From NCBI RefSeq assembly GCF_027947595.1, contig NZ_CP116257.1, positions 4,030,001-4,094,000 of the forward strand: a DNA stretch of 64,000 nt. Direction: 5' to 3'. The translations under genes and the position numbers were made by a program. Every line of letters starts with the position of its first letter. Within the stretch, counting starts at the first letter, position 1. This DNA is from Streptomyces lienomycini. GTDB taxonomy: Bacteria; Actinomycetota; Actinomycetes; Streptomycetales; Streptomycetaceae. This document shows positions 8,999 through 17,145 of the stretch, piece by piece. The notes under the pieces were generated by a model. It was not told the origin of the DNA. It did not search any database and worked only from the letters and a program-made list of their open reading frames with translations.

Positions 8999-9029
8999 CC
9001 CGGCGAACCCCATGCGCTCACAGCACTAG
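8999..9029 (+). repeat. IS630-type terminal repeat, copy A
   Basis: The 31-bp stretch beginning CCCGGCGAAC and ending GCACTAG immediately follows the transposase tail. It resembles copies at 9567-9597, 9594-9623 (inverted) and 11328-11357. Its CTAG supplies the stop codon of the leftward lipoprotein gene. Confidence 0.7.
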
Positions 9030-9454
9030 CCAGCCGAACCGACCAAGGTCTCGAAGCCTGAGCTGTCGCAGTAAGACACTGCACGACCCTCAGCCCCGAT
9101 GTCGCCGCCGACCGCGTTGACGGTGTCATCGACGATGTCGGCACCACCGTGTTCCAGGCTTGCCCGGTCAAGCCTTTTCGAGGCATCGATGACCGCATGC
9201 CCTGCCAATTCGGTGTTGTCGAACTCGGGCGACTGGACACTCTGTCCGTCACCGGCATCGGCGTCTGGCTCGCCGGTTGTCGTGGCGTGTGCCGTGTCCT
9301 GCCAGGTCCCCAGTTTGGTGCAGTAATCCCGTTGTCGCTCCTTGGCCTGCGCTGGATCGTCCGACGAACAACTGCTCATCAGGACAGCGGCAACGACAAC
9401 GACCGCTGCTCGCCCGACTGCTCGTGTAATCCCACTGCTGTGCTGCAAGGACAT
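9026..9454 (-). CDS. small secreted lipoprotein
   Basis: 142 residues. A basic N-terminus and hydrophobic stretch (VVVVAAVLMSSC) end in a lipobox Cys, so the mature protein should be membrane-anchored outside the cell. The rest is acidic, with AKERQRDYCTKLGTWQDTA and a late Cys; I do not recognise the family. Its stop codon lies inside IS630 end A, so an insertion may have set the present C-terminus. A second direct IS630 end (9567-9597) lies upstream of the gene, placing it between direct repeats about 0.57 kb apart. Confidence 0.65.
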   Translation of the reverse strand: MSLQHSSGITRAVGRAAVVVVAAVLMSSCSSDDPAQAKERQRDYCTKLGTWQDTAHATTTGEPDADAGDGQSVQSPEFDNTELAGHAVIDASKRLDRASLEHGGADIVDDTVNAVGGDIGAEGRAVSYCDSSGFETLVGSAG

Positions 9455-9566
9455 GTCCTCCCCGAAGCTGCCGCCACAGAGTATGGATCAGGAAGGTGTC
9501 ACCTTGCACCGATTTCCGCGCATCATCAGCACCGGATCGACGAGGAGTTGAGCAGTACACGACCAA

Positions 9567-9597
9567 CCCGGCGAAACCCATGCGGTCACAACGCTAG
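9567..9597 (+). repeat. IS630-type terminal repeat, copy B
   Basis: This repeat starts CCCGGCGAAACCCATGCGGT and ends CTAG. It is in the same orientation as copy A, differs from it at a few bases, and has no transposase sequence next to it. Its CTAG is shared with the oppositely oriented copy that starts at 9594, so two element ends are joined back to back. Confidence 0.65.
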
Positions 9598-9623
9598 TGC
9601 TCTGACCGCGTAGGTTCGCCGGG
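9594..9623 (+). repeat. left inverted repeat of MerR-SDR cassette
   Basis: 30 bp, CTAGTGCTCTGACCGCGTAG followed by GTTCGCCGGG. It is the exact reverse complement of 11328-11357, and the match breaks at base 31. Confidence 0.8.
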
Positions 9624-9627
9624 TTGT

Positions 9628-9910
9628 TCAGGCTGTAACGGTGAGGGGGCGTCCGCCCCAGCGGATGCCTTTCTCGCTGCGGATGCGGGCGCGTTCCTTG
9701 CGTTCGGCGGCCAGGCCGTCGCGGTGGCGGGCGTTGGCGTTGCGCCAGCGCAGGTAGGCGTGCAGGACCCGGGTCTGCGCGGTCTGGTTGGGATAGTTCG
9801 AGTGGGCGATGGTGAACTGCCTCAGCGGTCCGAAGTGCGCCTCGATCGGGTTCGCCCACGAGGCGTAGGTCGGGGTGAAGCACAGTTCGACCTTAATGCC
9901 AGGTTTTCCT
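9628..9910 (-). pseudogene. IS630 transposase C-terminal part
   Basis: This minus-strand frame ends at 9628. It contains KPGIKVELCFTPTYASWANP followed by IEAHFGPLRQF: the final part of an IS630 DDE transposase with the catalytic Glu in the NPIEAHF motif. It ends with WRNANARHRDGLAAERKERA and GIRWGGRPLTVTA. The N-terminal helix-turn-helix and the two catalytic Asp residues are absent because the sequence changes to the MerR gene near 9930. It cannot transpose by itself. Confidence 0.8.
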
Positions 9911-9940
9911 GGCTTGATCGGACACCAGATGCCAGTCGCT

Positions 9941-10324
9941 TCAGGCGGAGCAGACGGGTTGGCCGCCGAGGCCGGCCGGGGTCGCCGTGCCCGAGAGGTA
10001 GCGGTCGAGCATCTCGCGGCGCTGAGTGATCTGCTGCTCCTGACGGGCGAGTTCGTCGCGGACCTGCTGGACGCGGGCCAGGAGTTGGGTGCACTCGCCT
10101 TCGGGAGGCGTCGGTGCGGTGCAGGGAAGAATGTCCCGGATGATCTGGGAGGGCAGTCCCGCGCGGTAGAGGTCCTGGATGAAGGCGACCTGGCGTACGG
10201 CCTCCTCGCCGTAGTCCCGGTATCCGTTGGAGCGGCGGTCGCTGGAGAGCAGCCCTTGGCTCTCGTAGTACCGGAGCGAACGGGTGCTGGCCCCGGTGGC
10301 GCTGCTGAGTTCTCCGATGCGCAT
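9941..10324 (-). CDS. MerR family transcriptional regulator
   Basis: 127 residues. RIGELSSATGASTRSLRYYE and SQGLLSSDRRSNGYRDY form the winged helix DNA-binding domain. A dimerisation coiled coil follows (LLARVQQVRDELARQEQQIT). Two Cys lie in the linker (ILPC and GEC), but the classic metal-binding pattern is not evident, so it may respond to an organic effector. It is divergent from the SDR gene across a 63-bp gap holding a perfect palindrome in a MerR-type long-spacer promoter. It probably controls the SDR gene. Confidence 0.9.
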   Translation of the reverse strand: MRIGELSSATGASTRSLRYYESQGLLSSDRRSNGYRDYGEEAVRQVAFIQDLYRAGLPSQIIRDILPCTAPTPPEGECTQLLARVQQVRDELARQEQQITQRREMLDRYLSGTATPAGLGGQPVCSA

Positions 10325-10348
10325 ACTCTCTCCTCCGCCGGGCCAGGC

Positions 10349-10377
10349 TTGACATTGACGTTAATGTCAGAGTTTAC
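10349..10377 (+). promoter_or_regulatory. MerR-type promoter and operator for the SDR gene
   Basis: A TTGACA -35 box (10349-10354) and a TTTACC-like -10 (10372-10377) are 17 bases apart. Between them lies a perfect palindrome, TGACATT at 10350-10356 and AATGTCA at 10363-10369 with six bases between. A dyad between -35 and -10 is the MerR arrangement. The transcription start would fall just before the SDR ATG at 10388, which suggests a very short or leaderless transcript. Confidence 0.65.
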
Positions 10378-10387
10378 CGTTCCGGGC

Positions 10388-11176
10388 ATGAAGTCGAAGA
10401 AAGAGACGATGCAGGGTGTTGCTGTCGTGACCGGTGCCGCGACAGGCATTGGGGCCGCGATCACCGAGCGGCTGGCCGAACAGGGCATGCACCTGGTCCT
10501 GGTCGCACGGGACGGCGCCCGCCTGGAGGCGGCGGCCAAGCGGCTGCACGCCGAGTACGGGGCCCAGGTGTCGACGCTCGCGCTGGACCTGTCGCAGCAG
10601 AGTGCTCCAGCTCGGCTGGCCAAGTGGCTGACGGGTTCGGGAACCGAGGTCGACGTGCTGGTCAACAATGCTGGCGCGAGCCTGATGGGGCCGGTCGCCA
10701 ACAGCGATCCCGCGCGGCTTCGGGGCCTGGTCAACCTCAATGTCGGCGCGATGGCGGAGCTGACAGCGCTCTTGCTGCCCGCGATGGTCGCGCGGGGGCG
10801 GGGGGCTGTCGTCAACATCGCGAGCACCGGTGCGTACGCACCCGCTCCGTATGTGGCCGCTTATGCGGCCTCGAAAGCGTTCGTGCTCTCCTTCACCCAG
10901 GCGGTGTGGGCCGAGACGAAGGCGACGGGGGTGCGGGTCGTGGCGGTCAGCCCCGGCCCCACCGACACTGCGATGAACACGCGGCACATACCGGGCAAGC
11001 GCGAGCCCGGTTCCGTCGCGGACACCGTGATGTCTGCCTTGCGCAGCCGGGGCCCGGCAGTTGTCGATGGCGGTCTCAACGGCTTCCAGACCTTCGTATT
11101 CGGTCGCCTGCTGCCCGCGTCACTGGCTGCCCGGATCGCCGAGCGATCCCTGCGCAGGGCGGCGCTCGGGCACTGA
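10388..11176 (+). CDS. short-chain dehydrogenase/reductase
   Basis: 262 residues from ATG 10388 (an in-frame ATG at 10409 also fits). It is a classical SDR: GVAVVTGAATGIGAAITERL (TGxxxGIG), LVNNAGASLMG (NNAG), VVNIASTGAYAPAPYVAAYA with YAASK catalytic Tyr/Lys, and VVAVSPGPTDTAM. It is NAD(P)-dependent with an unknown substrate, and the closest style is the DltE/YqjQ-like SDR group. It sits under a MerR-type promoter in the same inverted-repeat-bounded cassette, so both travel together. Confidence 0.88.
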   Translation: MKSKKETMQGVAVVTGAATGIGAAITERLAEQGMHLVLVARDGARLEAAAKRLHAEYGAQVSTLALDLSQQSAPARLAKWLTGSGTEVDVLVNNAGASLMGPVANSDPARLRGLVNLNVGAMAELTALLLPAMVARGRGAVVNIASTGAYAPAPYVAAYAASKAFVLSFTQAVWAETKATGVRVVAVSPGPTDTAMNTRHIPGKREPGSVADTVMSALRSRGPAVVDGGLNGFQTFVFGRLLPASLAARIAERSLRRAALGH

Positions 11177-11327
11177 GGCTCCCTACCTCCCGGACCTATG
11201 ACGCCTCGTCAGGAAGCAGCATTGTCGGTGCAAACGCCCTTCCGCCACCACGCCGGACCAGGCACCGACGCGAAGTGACACCAGCCTGCCTTGGTGACGC
11301 CTATCGTGCCTCGGCTCAGACCATCAG

Positions 11328-11357
11328 CCCGGCGAACCTACGCGGTCAGAGCACTAG
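11328..11357 (-). repeat. right inverted repeat of MerR-SDR cassette
   Basis: This is the exact 30-base partner of 9594-9623. Its terminal CTAG also provides the stop codon of the leftward gene 11354-11950. Confidence 0.8.
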
Positions 11358-11950
11358 ACGGGCTGGCGGGGAGGCAGGGCCGCTCGTGCACGCCAGGTAT
11401 CTGGGTCGCGAGGGTCGGTGAGCCATCCGATCAGACGCTCGGCACCCGCTTGGAAAGCGTGAGGCAATGAGGTCTCATGACCGACGACAAGCCCGAGGGC
11501 GTCGACGTCATGGCTGGCGTGATCCGTGTCGCACCAGCAGGCCACGTTCACCGCCGCGTCGACCGCGAGCTGGCCGAGGTCTGTCCACACGACTTGAAGC
11601 AGGAACTCCAGCTGGTCCCCCCCGTCCGCATGCTCGATCACACCCAGGCCGAGAATGACCGGCGTCCACGGTTGCGGGCCCGGGAAGACCACGTGATCCA
11701 GTGCCCACTCCCACTCAGCCTTGTCTCCGTCCGAGTGAGCCTCATCGACTGCACTGGCGGCTTGCTCCAGGGATTCGACGTCGGCAGGTGACAGGCGGGG
11801 GAAAAGCATGGCCAATGGGACATCGTCGAAAGCACCTCGCATGAGGCGATCATGCGTTCTCTCCACTGCCAACGACAAGGGCCGTCCACCCCGACGTTCC
11901 CACCACACGACCAGCATCCTGACGACGATCACCAAGCTGAGCACGTTCAT
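11354..11950 (-). CDS. hypothetical protein, C-terminus set by IS end
   Basis: Up to 198 residues from ATG 11950 (weak ribosome site; another ATG is at 11917). It is coding-like, with RPLSLAVERTHDRLMRGAFD, LFPRLSPADVESLEQAASAV, WALDHVVFPGPQPWTPVILG and LLQVVWTDLGQLAVDAAVNV. It is acidic and probably cytoplasmic, and I do not recognise the family. The reading frame ends in PPRQPV with a TAG belonging to the CTAG of an IS630-type inverted repeat, so the native C-terminus may have been cut off. Confidence 0.55.
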   Translation of the reverse strand: MNVLSLVIVVRMLVVWWERRGGRPLSLAVERTHDRLMRGAFDDVPLAMLFPRLSPADVESLEQAASAVDEAHSDGDKAEWEWALDHVVFPGPQPWTPVILGLGVIEHADGGDQLEFLLQVVWTDLGQLAVDAAVNVACWCDTDHASHDVDALGLVVGHETSLPHAFQAGAERLIGWLTDPRDPDTWRARAALPPRQPV

Positions 11951-12169
11951 CCGTACCTGACTGAGCACTTCAACGAGTACGCCGACAGTCGGTGCCGCGC
12001 AGCCGCAGCAGGTCGAGGGCGAAAGCGCGCGAGTTCCGGGAATCCGGTGCGTGCGGACGCCGGAACCCGCTCGCTGTCGGGCCGAACTGTCCCTCCGACG
12101 CGTAGGTTCGGTGCGCAAGTCGACCGTCTCGGTGGGCGTTGACTCGCTGCAGGACACGGCGCCCCGACC

Positions 12170-13543
12170 GGGTCTGTACGGTAACCGGTGTAACTCCCGA
12201 GCAAGAAGCGGAAGTTGATGACTGACGTGATGCGTGAGACCGGTACCGAGAGTGGCGTCGGCGAGCTGGCGGCCGCCGTGGATGACGAGCTGATCGGTCA
12301 GCTGGTGACCCGAGCTCAGGCCGACGGGTTGAAGCTGACCGGTGAGGGCGGCCTGCTGCAGCAGCTGACCAAGCGGGTGCTGGAGTCGGCGCTGGAAGGT
12401 GAGCTGACTGATCACCTGGGTCATGAGCACGGTGAGCGGGCCGAGGGCGGGCGGGAGAACTACCGCAACGGCCACCGGTCCAAGACTGTGGCCACCGAGG
12501 TCGGCCCGGTCGGGATCTCCGTCCCGCGGGACCGGGCGGGGTCCTTCGAGCCGATGCTGGTCAAGAAGCGACAGCGGCGTCTGGGTGGGATCGACGAGAT
12601 GGTGCTGTCACTGTCGGCAAAGGGTCTCACGCACGGTGAGATCTCCGCGCACCTGGCCCAGGTGTACGGGACCGAGGTGTCGAAGTCGACCATCTCCACG
12701 ATCACCGACAGTGTGGTCGCGGGCATGGTGGAATGGCAGAACCGGCCGCTGGACGCGGTGTATCCGGTCGTCTTCATCGACTGTGTGCACGTCAAGGTCA
12801 GGGATGGGCAGGTTGCCAATCGCCCGGTCTACATGGCATTGGCCGTGACCGCCGAGGGGACCCGGGACATCCTGGGGCTATGGGTTGGCGATGGCGGCGA
12901 GGGAGCCAAATACTGGCTCCAGGTCCTCACCGAGATCAAGAACCGGGGCGTGCGCGACGTCCTGATGCTTGTCTGCGATGGGCTGACCGGACTCCCCGAC
13001 GCGGTGAACACCGTCTGGCCTGCGACGATCGTGCAGACCTGCGTGGTTCACCTGCTTCGTAACAGCTTCAAATACGCGGGCCGGCAGGACTGGGAGAAGA
13101 TCGCTAAGGCTCTCCGGCCGGTCTACACCGCGCCCACGGAGGATGCCGCCACGGAAAGGTTCCTGGAGTTCTCGGAGGAATGGGGTGCGAAGTACCCGGC
13201 CATCGTCCGGCTGTGGGAGCGGGCCTGGGCGGAGTTCGTGCCCTTCCTTCAGTTCGACGTCGAGATCCGCCGGATCGTGTGCACGACCAACGCGATCGAG
13301 TCCGTGAACGCCCGAATCCGCAAGGCCGTCCGTGCTCGCGGACACTTCCCCACGGAACAGGCCGCCCTGAAGTGCGTCTACCTCGCAGTAATGAGCCTGG
13401 ACCCGACCGGGACCGGAGCGAAGCGTTGGACCAGGCGATGGAAGCCGGCTCTCCAGGCTTTCGACATCACCTTCGACGGCCGTCTCACCGCGGCCCAACT
13501 GTAACTACCACCCCACGAGTTACACCACTCGCTGTACAGACCC
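12170..13543 (+). mobile_element. complete IS256 family element
   Basis: The ends are imperfect 27-bp inverted repeats: 12170-12196 (GGGTCTGTAC, six variable bases, then GGTGTAACTC) and 13517-13543. A single full-length transposase lies between them. The right end lies inside a decayed ATP-dependent DNA ligase gene. I could not identify a clear 8-9 bp target duplication by eye. Confidence 0.85.
12215..13504 (+). CDS. IS256 family transposase
   Basis: 429 residues, full family length. The N-terminal region LTKRVLESALEGELTDHLGH leads into YRNGHRSKTVATEVGPVGIS. The DDE residues are visible as VVFIDCVHVKVRD (D), MLVCDGLTGLPDAV (D) and the E in TTNAIESVNARIRKAVRARG. The RRW and TRRWKPALQ end block is present. 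It looks intact and able to mobilise the element. Confidence 0.95.
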   Translation: MMTDVMRETGTESGVGELAAAVDDELIGQLVTRAQADGLKLTGEGGLLQQLTKRVLESALEGELTDHLGHEHGERAEGGRENYRNGHRSKTVATEVGPVGISVPRDRAGSFEPMLVKKRQRRLGGIDEMVLSLSAKGLTHGEISAHLAQVYGTEVSKSTISTITDSVVAGMVEWQNRPLDAVYPVVFIDCVHVKVRDGQVANRPVYMALAVTAEGTRDILGLWVGDGGEGAKYWLQVLTEIKNRGVRDVLMLVCDGLTGLPDAVNTVWPATIVQTCVVHLLRNSFKYAGRQDWEKIAKALRPVYTAPTEDAATERFLEFSEEWGAKYPAIVRLWERAWAEFVPFLQFDVEIRRIVCTTNAIESVNARIRKAVRARGHFPTEQAALKCVYLAVMSLDPTGTGAKRWTRRWKPALQAFDITFDGRLTAAQL

Positions 13544-13916
13544 CCACCAGCCGAGGAGCAACGAGCAAGACGTCCGGCGCACGCGGCTGCCCCACCCCGT
13601 GGTGAACTCCCACCCCGCCCACGGGCGGCGCAGCAACCCGGCGAGCGAGGCCGCCGCCGCGCGGACGAGCGAACCCCGTCCGGCCCATGTAGCGCGGCGC
13701 GCCGGCACGGTCGTAGCGGCCGAGCAGCAGGGTGACGAGGCCGGTGACTGCACCGACAAGGGCGTCGACGGGGGCCCGGACCTTGTGCTTCCACCACGTC
13801 CTGGCGCTGGGCCGGTACGACTCCGACAGCCGCTTGAGACACAGCCCCTCTACACCGGCTCTCGTCCATGTCAGCCACTCGCGAGCCGTGTCCGGCTCCG
13901 TCCTCGCACGACACAA
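13544..13916 (-). pseudogene. ATP-dependent DNA ligase C-terminal fragment
   Basis: On the minus strand EWLTWTRAGVEGLCLKRLSE, YRPSARTWWKHKVRAPVDAL and GAVTGLVTLLLGRYDRAG match the motif IV-V region and the start of the OB domain of Streptomyces LigC-type ligases (GVEGxxxKRL, KxKVR). The frame then shifts: PWAGWEFTTGWGSR continues in another frame, and VLLVAPRLVG runs directly into the IS256 end. The nucleotidyl-transfer Lys region is absent. The gene was dead or was killed by IS256. Confidence 0.65.
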
Positions 13917-14108
13917 CGGGAACGGACCGCCCAGCCCGGTGTCGGTGAAGAGGTGGATCGCCCCTCAGTCTGCGATGCGGGCATGCAAGCCACGCCTCGA
14001 CGCGGTTGCCGTGCGTCGCAAAATCGGTCGACATGCACAGCCGCGAACCACTGTGATGACGGCGAGTGCCCGTCGCACGGACAGGGCCGACCACGGGAGC
14101 TGCTCTTG

Positions 14109-14235
14109 GTGACTGCGAGAACCGTCGAAACCCACCCCCAAATCGATGAGGCACTGGTCAGGCGCCTGGTCGACACTCAGTCCCCGCAGTGGGCGGGGCT
14201 GCCCCTGAAGCTGCTCAACCCCGCTGGCTCCGCCG
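14109..14235 (+). pseudogene. aminoglycoside phosphotransferase N-terminal fragment
   Basis: From GTG 14109 the frame reads VETHPQIDEALVRRLVDTQS then PQWAGLPLKLLNPAGSAGA. This resembles the N-terminus of Streptomyces aminoglycoside phosphotransferase family kinases (LVRRLVxxQFPQWAxLP, SAGTDN). The similarity ends after about 42 residues and the catalytic HGD loop is absent. A fragment only, with modest confidence. Confidence 0.45.
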
Positions 14236-14346
14236 GTGCCAGACCGGGCAGGGGCGTGATCGGGCAGAGGGTGATCGTCTGCCGTGTGGGCGGTTCGCGA
14301 GATCGTCACGCACCACACCCGCTGAGCACCACCCTCGCTCGGCCTG

Positions 14347-14874
14347 TCAGTCCACCTGGCGCCACGGGAAGCCCGGATCGGAGGTGATCTCCACCTGATG
14401 AGGAGTGTTACGTGGGAAGGCCCAGATCCGGCCTGAGGTGCTGGTGGCGGTCACGGTGGTGGCGTCCAGGGTGACTTCGGCGAACGGATCGGAGTTGCAG
14501 GAGACCGCGACCCACTCCAGGGTGCCTTCGTCGCCGTCCCGGGTCAGGGCAACCCAGCCGATACTGCCGTGGTCCGGTGATTCGCCTGCGAGGGCACGGC
14601 TTCCGGCGTGAGCACACGACGCCAATGTCACATCGACGTCCATCCAGTCACTGGCGGTCCACGCAGTGGCCCGGAGCAGCTCCGACCAGTGCCAGTCCTG
14701 AGCACGGAGGTCGTGGCGTCGGCCGGGCTGGTGGAGCTGGAGGAGGTTCATCACCGACAGTGAACCGTCGGCGTACAGGATGAAGTCCCCGGCGGGCGCC
14801 TCGCGGACACGCCAACGGTCCTGCACCTGTTCGGCCTTGGGTGTCGCATCGGAGAAACTCACGCCCAGCAGCAT
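14347..14874 (-). CDS. hypothetical protein
   Basis: 175 residues from ATG 14874; no good ribosome site, so the start is uncertain. It is Trp-rich and soluble: AEQVQDRWRVREAPAGDFIL, YADGSLSVMNLLQLHQPGRR, DWHWSELLRATAW and GTLEWVAVSCNSDPFAEVTL. There is no signal peptide, membrane segment or motif I recognise. It is divergent from the membrane protein gene at 15058, whose leader it approaches. Confidence 0.6.
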   Translation of the reverse strand: MLLGVSFSDATPKAEQVQDRWRVREAPAGDFILYADGSLSVMNLLQLHQPGRRHDLRAQDWHWSELLRATAWTASDWMDVDVTLASCAHAGSRALAGESPDHGSIGWVALTRDGDEGTLEWVAVSCNSDPFAEVTLDATTVTATSTSGRIWAFPRNTPHQVEITSDPGFPWRQVD

Positions 14875-15057
14875 GACATCAGCCGCGGGTGCGGGTCTCC
14901 TTGAAGAGTGCCTTGGTCCTGGTGATGATGTTTGGTCAAGGTGCTGCCGGACCTGTGGGAGCTTGGGGAGCCAGCGACGCCGGGGCGCTTCAATGTGAAG
15001 GTGAACGATGCTCTGTGGGAACGCCTTCCAGTCGCGGACCGGCGGCACCATGCGCGC

Positions 15058-16644
15058 ATGACCGTCGGGCAGGAAGTGAGCGTGCGGCCGCCGCGCAGGC
15101 GGCCCCTGTGGGTGTGCGTCGGGGTGGGAGCGGCCGGGGCCGTTGTGGCCGCGGGGCGCCTGGTGTACTCGGGTACGTTCGTGGACTGGTGGGTGGGCGC
15201 CGGTCTGCTGGCCGCTCTGGTGGGCGTCGCCTTCCTCCACGGGGTCACCCTTCAGGTGGGCGCCGACGCGTACGGCGTGCGGTACAGCTCGCTGCTGCGC
15301 CGTCACCGGAGCATGCCGTGGGACGACATCGCCGACCTGCGCGTCCACATCCAGTACGGGCGGCACGGGGAGGAGTACTTCCGCGTCGGCGTGCTGCTGC
15401 GCGACGGGCGGACGCGGCGGCTGCCCCTGCCGGTGTCCGGGTCCCGGGACGACCGGCCGGACTTCGACGCGACACTGGACGCGCTGCGGGCCCTGCACCG
15501 TCGGCATGGGAGCCCCGAGTCGGACCATCTCGTCGTCCTCTCCAGGCGCACCGCGGGGCGGGGCGCCGCCGGGCCGCTGTTCCTGTCCCTGCTGCTGCTC
15601 GCGGGGGCGGGGCTGGCCGCTTGGTTCGTGCCGGTCACGGGGGCTACGAAGGAGGCGTGGGACTCGGCGGTCCCGTGCGCCGCGGGGACGCCGTCCGCGG
15701 AGCGCGGCGCGTGCCTCGCCACCTTGCCGGCCGTGATCGCGCGGACCGAGGTGGGCCGGGCGAAGCAGCCCAGCCGGCTCTACTTCGCCGACGGCCGGCC
15801 GGTGGACCGGCTCACGGTCTCGCGGGAGGGCGCCCAGGGATTCCGGGCCGGCGACCGCGTCGAACTCACCCTGTGGCGCGGGCAGGTGAGGGTGGTGGCG
15901 GCGGAACAGAACGTGTGGCGCGAGCACTTCACCAGCGCAGGTTCGGCGGCCGTCCTCGCCGCCGCGCTCGCCCTCGCGGCCGGGTATCCGGGTGCCAGGG
16001 TGCTGATGCACCGGCGCGGGCGCCGGCTTCCCGACGACGAGGTGCTGCCGTCTGCGCTGCCGTTCGCGGGTGTTCTGGTCGTCACCGCGCTGTGGCTGCT
16101 GCCGTTCTGCTATGTCCACCCCATGGGCCCGCCGAGTTCCCCCGGGCCTCTCACCTGGGCGGCCGCGGGGTCGCTGGTCACGCTGGGCCTCCTCGTCCTG
16201 GCGTGGCGTGCGACCCGGATCCGGACGCCGCAGGTCGCCGCGACGGTCACGGCGACCGGAGCGGTGCCCCGGGAGGCCGCCGGAGAGGACGTGTTTCTCG
16301 CCGCCCACTTCCTGGAGAGTACCGACTACAACCCGAACCACTTCGGCACCCATGTCGTGCTCGGCGACGGTCCGCCCGCCGTCGTCCCCCACCCCGGGCC
16401 GGGGCGGTTCGCGGCGAAGCCCGTTCCCGCGCACCGGCTCACCGTCAAGGGCGTACGGCGTCCGCGCGGCGGCGACGGCGACGGCGTGCCCCGCGGCTGG
16501 CACATCGCCGACCTCGACGACGCGGGCGAGCCGGTCCGCCTCGCAGCGGCCCCGGCCGACCTGACCCGCATCCTGCACGCCCTGGGCGCGGCGGGAACCG
16601 CCACGGACCCCACGCCCGCCCGGGCCCGACAGGACGGTGCCTGA
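15058..16644 (+). CDS. multi-pass membrane protein with PH-like segment
   Basis: 528 residues from ATG 15058 (an in-frame GTG at 14932 adds 42 residues of less typical sequence). Hydrophobic pairs lie near residues 15-60 (LWVCVGVGAAGAVVAAGRLV, GAGLLAALVGVAFLHGVTL), about 180, about 300 and 340-400. Between the first helices VGADAYGVRYSSLLRRHRSM followed by PWDDIADL resembles bacterial PH domains in which a small membrane protein carries a beta-sandwich. The C-terminal cytoplasmic part includes DVFLAAHFLESTDYN. The function is unknown. Confidence 0.7.
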   Translation: MTVGQEVSVRPPRRRPLWVCVGVGAAGAVVAAGRLVYSGTFVDWWVGAGLLAALVGVAFLHGVTLQVGADAYGVRYSSLLRRHRSMPWDDIADLRVHIQYGRHGEEYFRVGVLLRDGRTRRLPLPVSGSRDDRPDFDATLDALRALHRRHGSPESDHLVVLSRRTAGRGAAGPLFLSLLLLAGAGLAAWFVPVTGATKEAWDSAVPCAAGTPSAERGACLATLPAVIARTEVGRAKQPSRLYFADGRPVDRLTVSREGAQGFRAGDRVELTLWRGQVRVVAAEQNVWREHFTSAGSAAVLAAALALAAGYPGARVLMHRRGRRLPDDEVLPSALPFAGVLVVTALWLLPFCYVHPMGPPSSPGPLTWAAAGSLVTLGLLVLAWRATRIRTPQVAATVTATGAVPREAAGEDVFLAAHFLESTDYNPNHFGTHVVLGDGPPAVVPHPGPGRFAAKPVPAHRLTVKGVRRPRGGDGDGVPRGWHIADLDDAGEPVRLAAAPADLTRILHALGAAGTATDPTPARARQDGA

Positions 16645-16749
16645 AGTTGCCGGAACACGGCAGCCTTCGACCGGCCTCCGGTGCCGGAAGACACGCTCAC
16701 GCCGGGCGGCCGGGTTGCCTAGGCTTCCGTCCGAAAGGGGGCCGCGATC

Positions 16750-17145
16750 ATGTCTGTTCGACTGAGCACGGACGACTGGTGGCTGATTGCCTTCGGCGTC
16801 ACCGTCGTCTACACAGCCGCGATGTACTGGTGCATGCCGACGCGCAAGGCCCGGCTGCGCACGTTCGCCGCCCCGCTGGTCGGCTGGCTGTTCCTGCTGC
16901 CCAACGCCACGGTGAAGGGCTACTCCGTCCCGCACACCCTCTACATCTACAGCGGTGTCCTGCTCACGTTCGTCGTCATGCTGGCGCCGATCGCCAAGAA
17001 GGTCGCGGCCGACATCCGAGAACAGGAGGAGAAGCCCTGGGACAAGGTCCCCCTCAACACCTTTTCCCTGTACTGGATGATCGGGTCGGGCACGGCTTGC
17101 ACTGGAGCCGCGGCCTACTTCTGGGAGTACCTCGCCCACGGGTAA
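16750..17145 (+). CDS. small membrane protein
   Basis: 131 residues with AAGGGGG upstream of the ATG. Three or four helices are evident: WWLIAFGVTVVYTAAMYWCM, FAAPLVGWLFLLPNA, LYIYSGVLLTFVVMLAPIAK and YWMIGSGTACTGAAAYFW. A charged loop DIREQEEKPWDK lies between the last two. I do not recognise the family. It stands 105 bases after the previous membrane gene and could be cotranscribed. Confidence 0.65.
   Translation: MSVRLSTDDWWLIAFGVTVVYTAAMYWCMPTRKARLRTFAAPLVGWLFLLPNATVKGYSVPHTLYIYSGVLLTFVVMLAPIAKKVAADIREQEEKPWDKVPLNTFSLYWMIGSGTACTGAAAYFWEYLAHG

Larger units (their letters stand above)
9594..11357. mobile_element. IS630-derived cassette carrying MerR and SDR genes
   Basis: A perfect 30-bp inverted repeat (9594-9623, beginning CTAGTGCTCTGACCGCGTAG, and 11328-11357) bounds this 1.76-kb segment. 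Inside, at the left end, is only the C-terminal part of an IS630 transposase. The space where its N-terminal half should be is taken by a divergent MerR regulator and an SDR enzyme. It therefore looks like an insertion sequence that exchanged half its transposase for passenger genes. CTAG forms both outer edges, consistent with the TA target preference of IS630. Confidence 0.65.

Noticed and set aside
11950..12169. Second DNA ligase piece left of IS256 (AFALDLLRLRGTD)
   Set aside because: The short match resembles a ligase motif, but its order on the minus strand is wrong relative to the clear ligase fragment at 13.5-13.9 kb, so I do not claim it.
14347..17139. Single 930-residue minus-strand protein
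   Set aside because: Only the last 175 codons look native. The rest is antisense to the plus-strand membrane protein genes and is Arg/Gly/Gln-rich.
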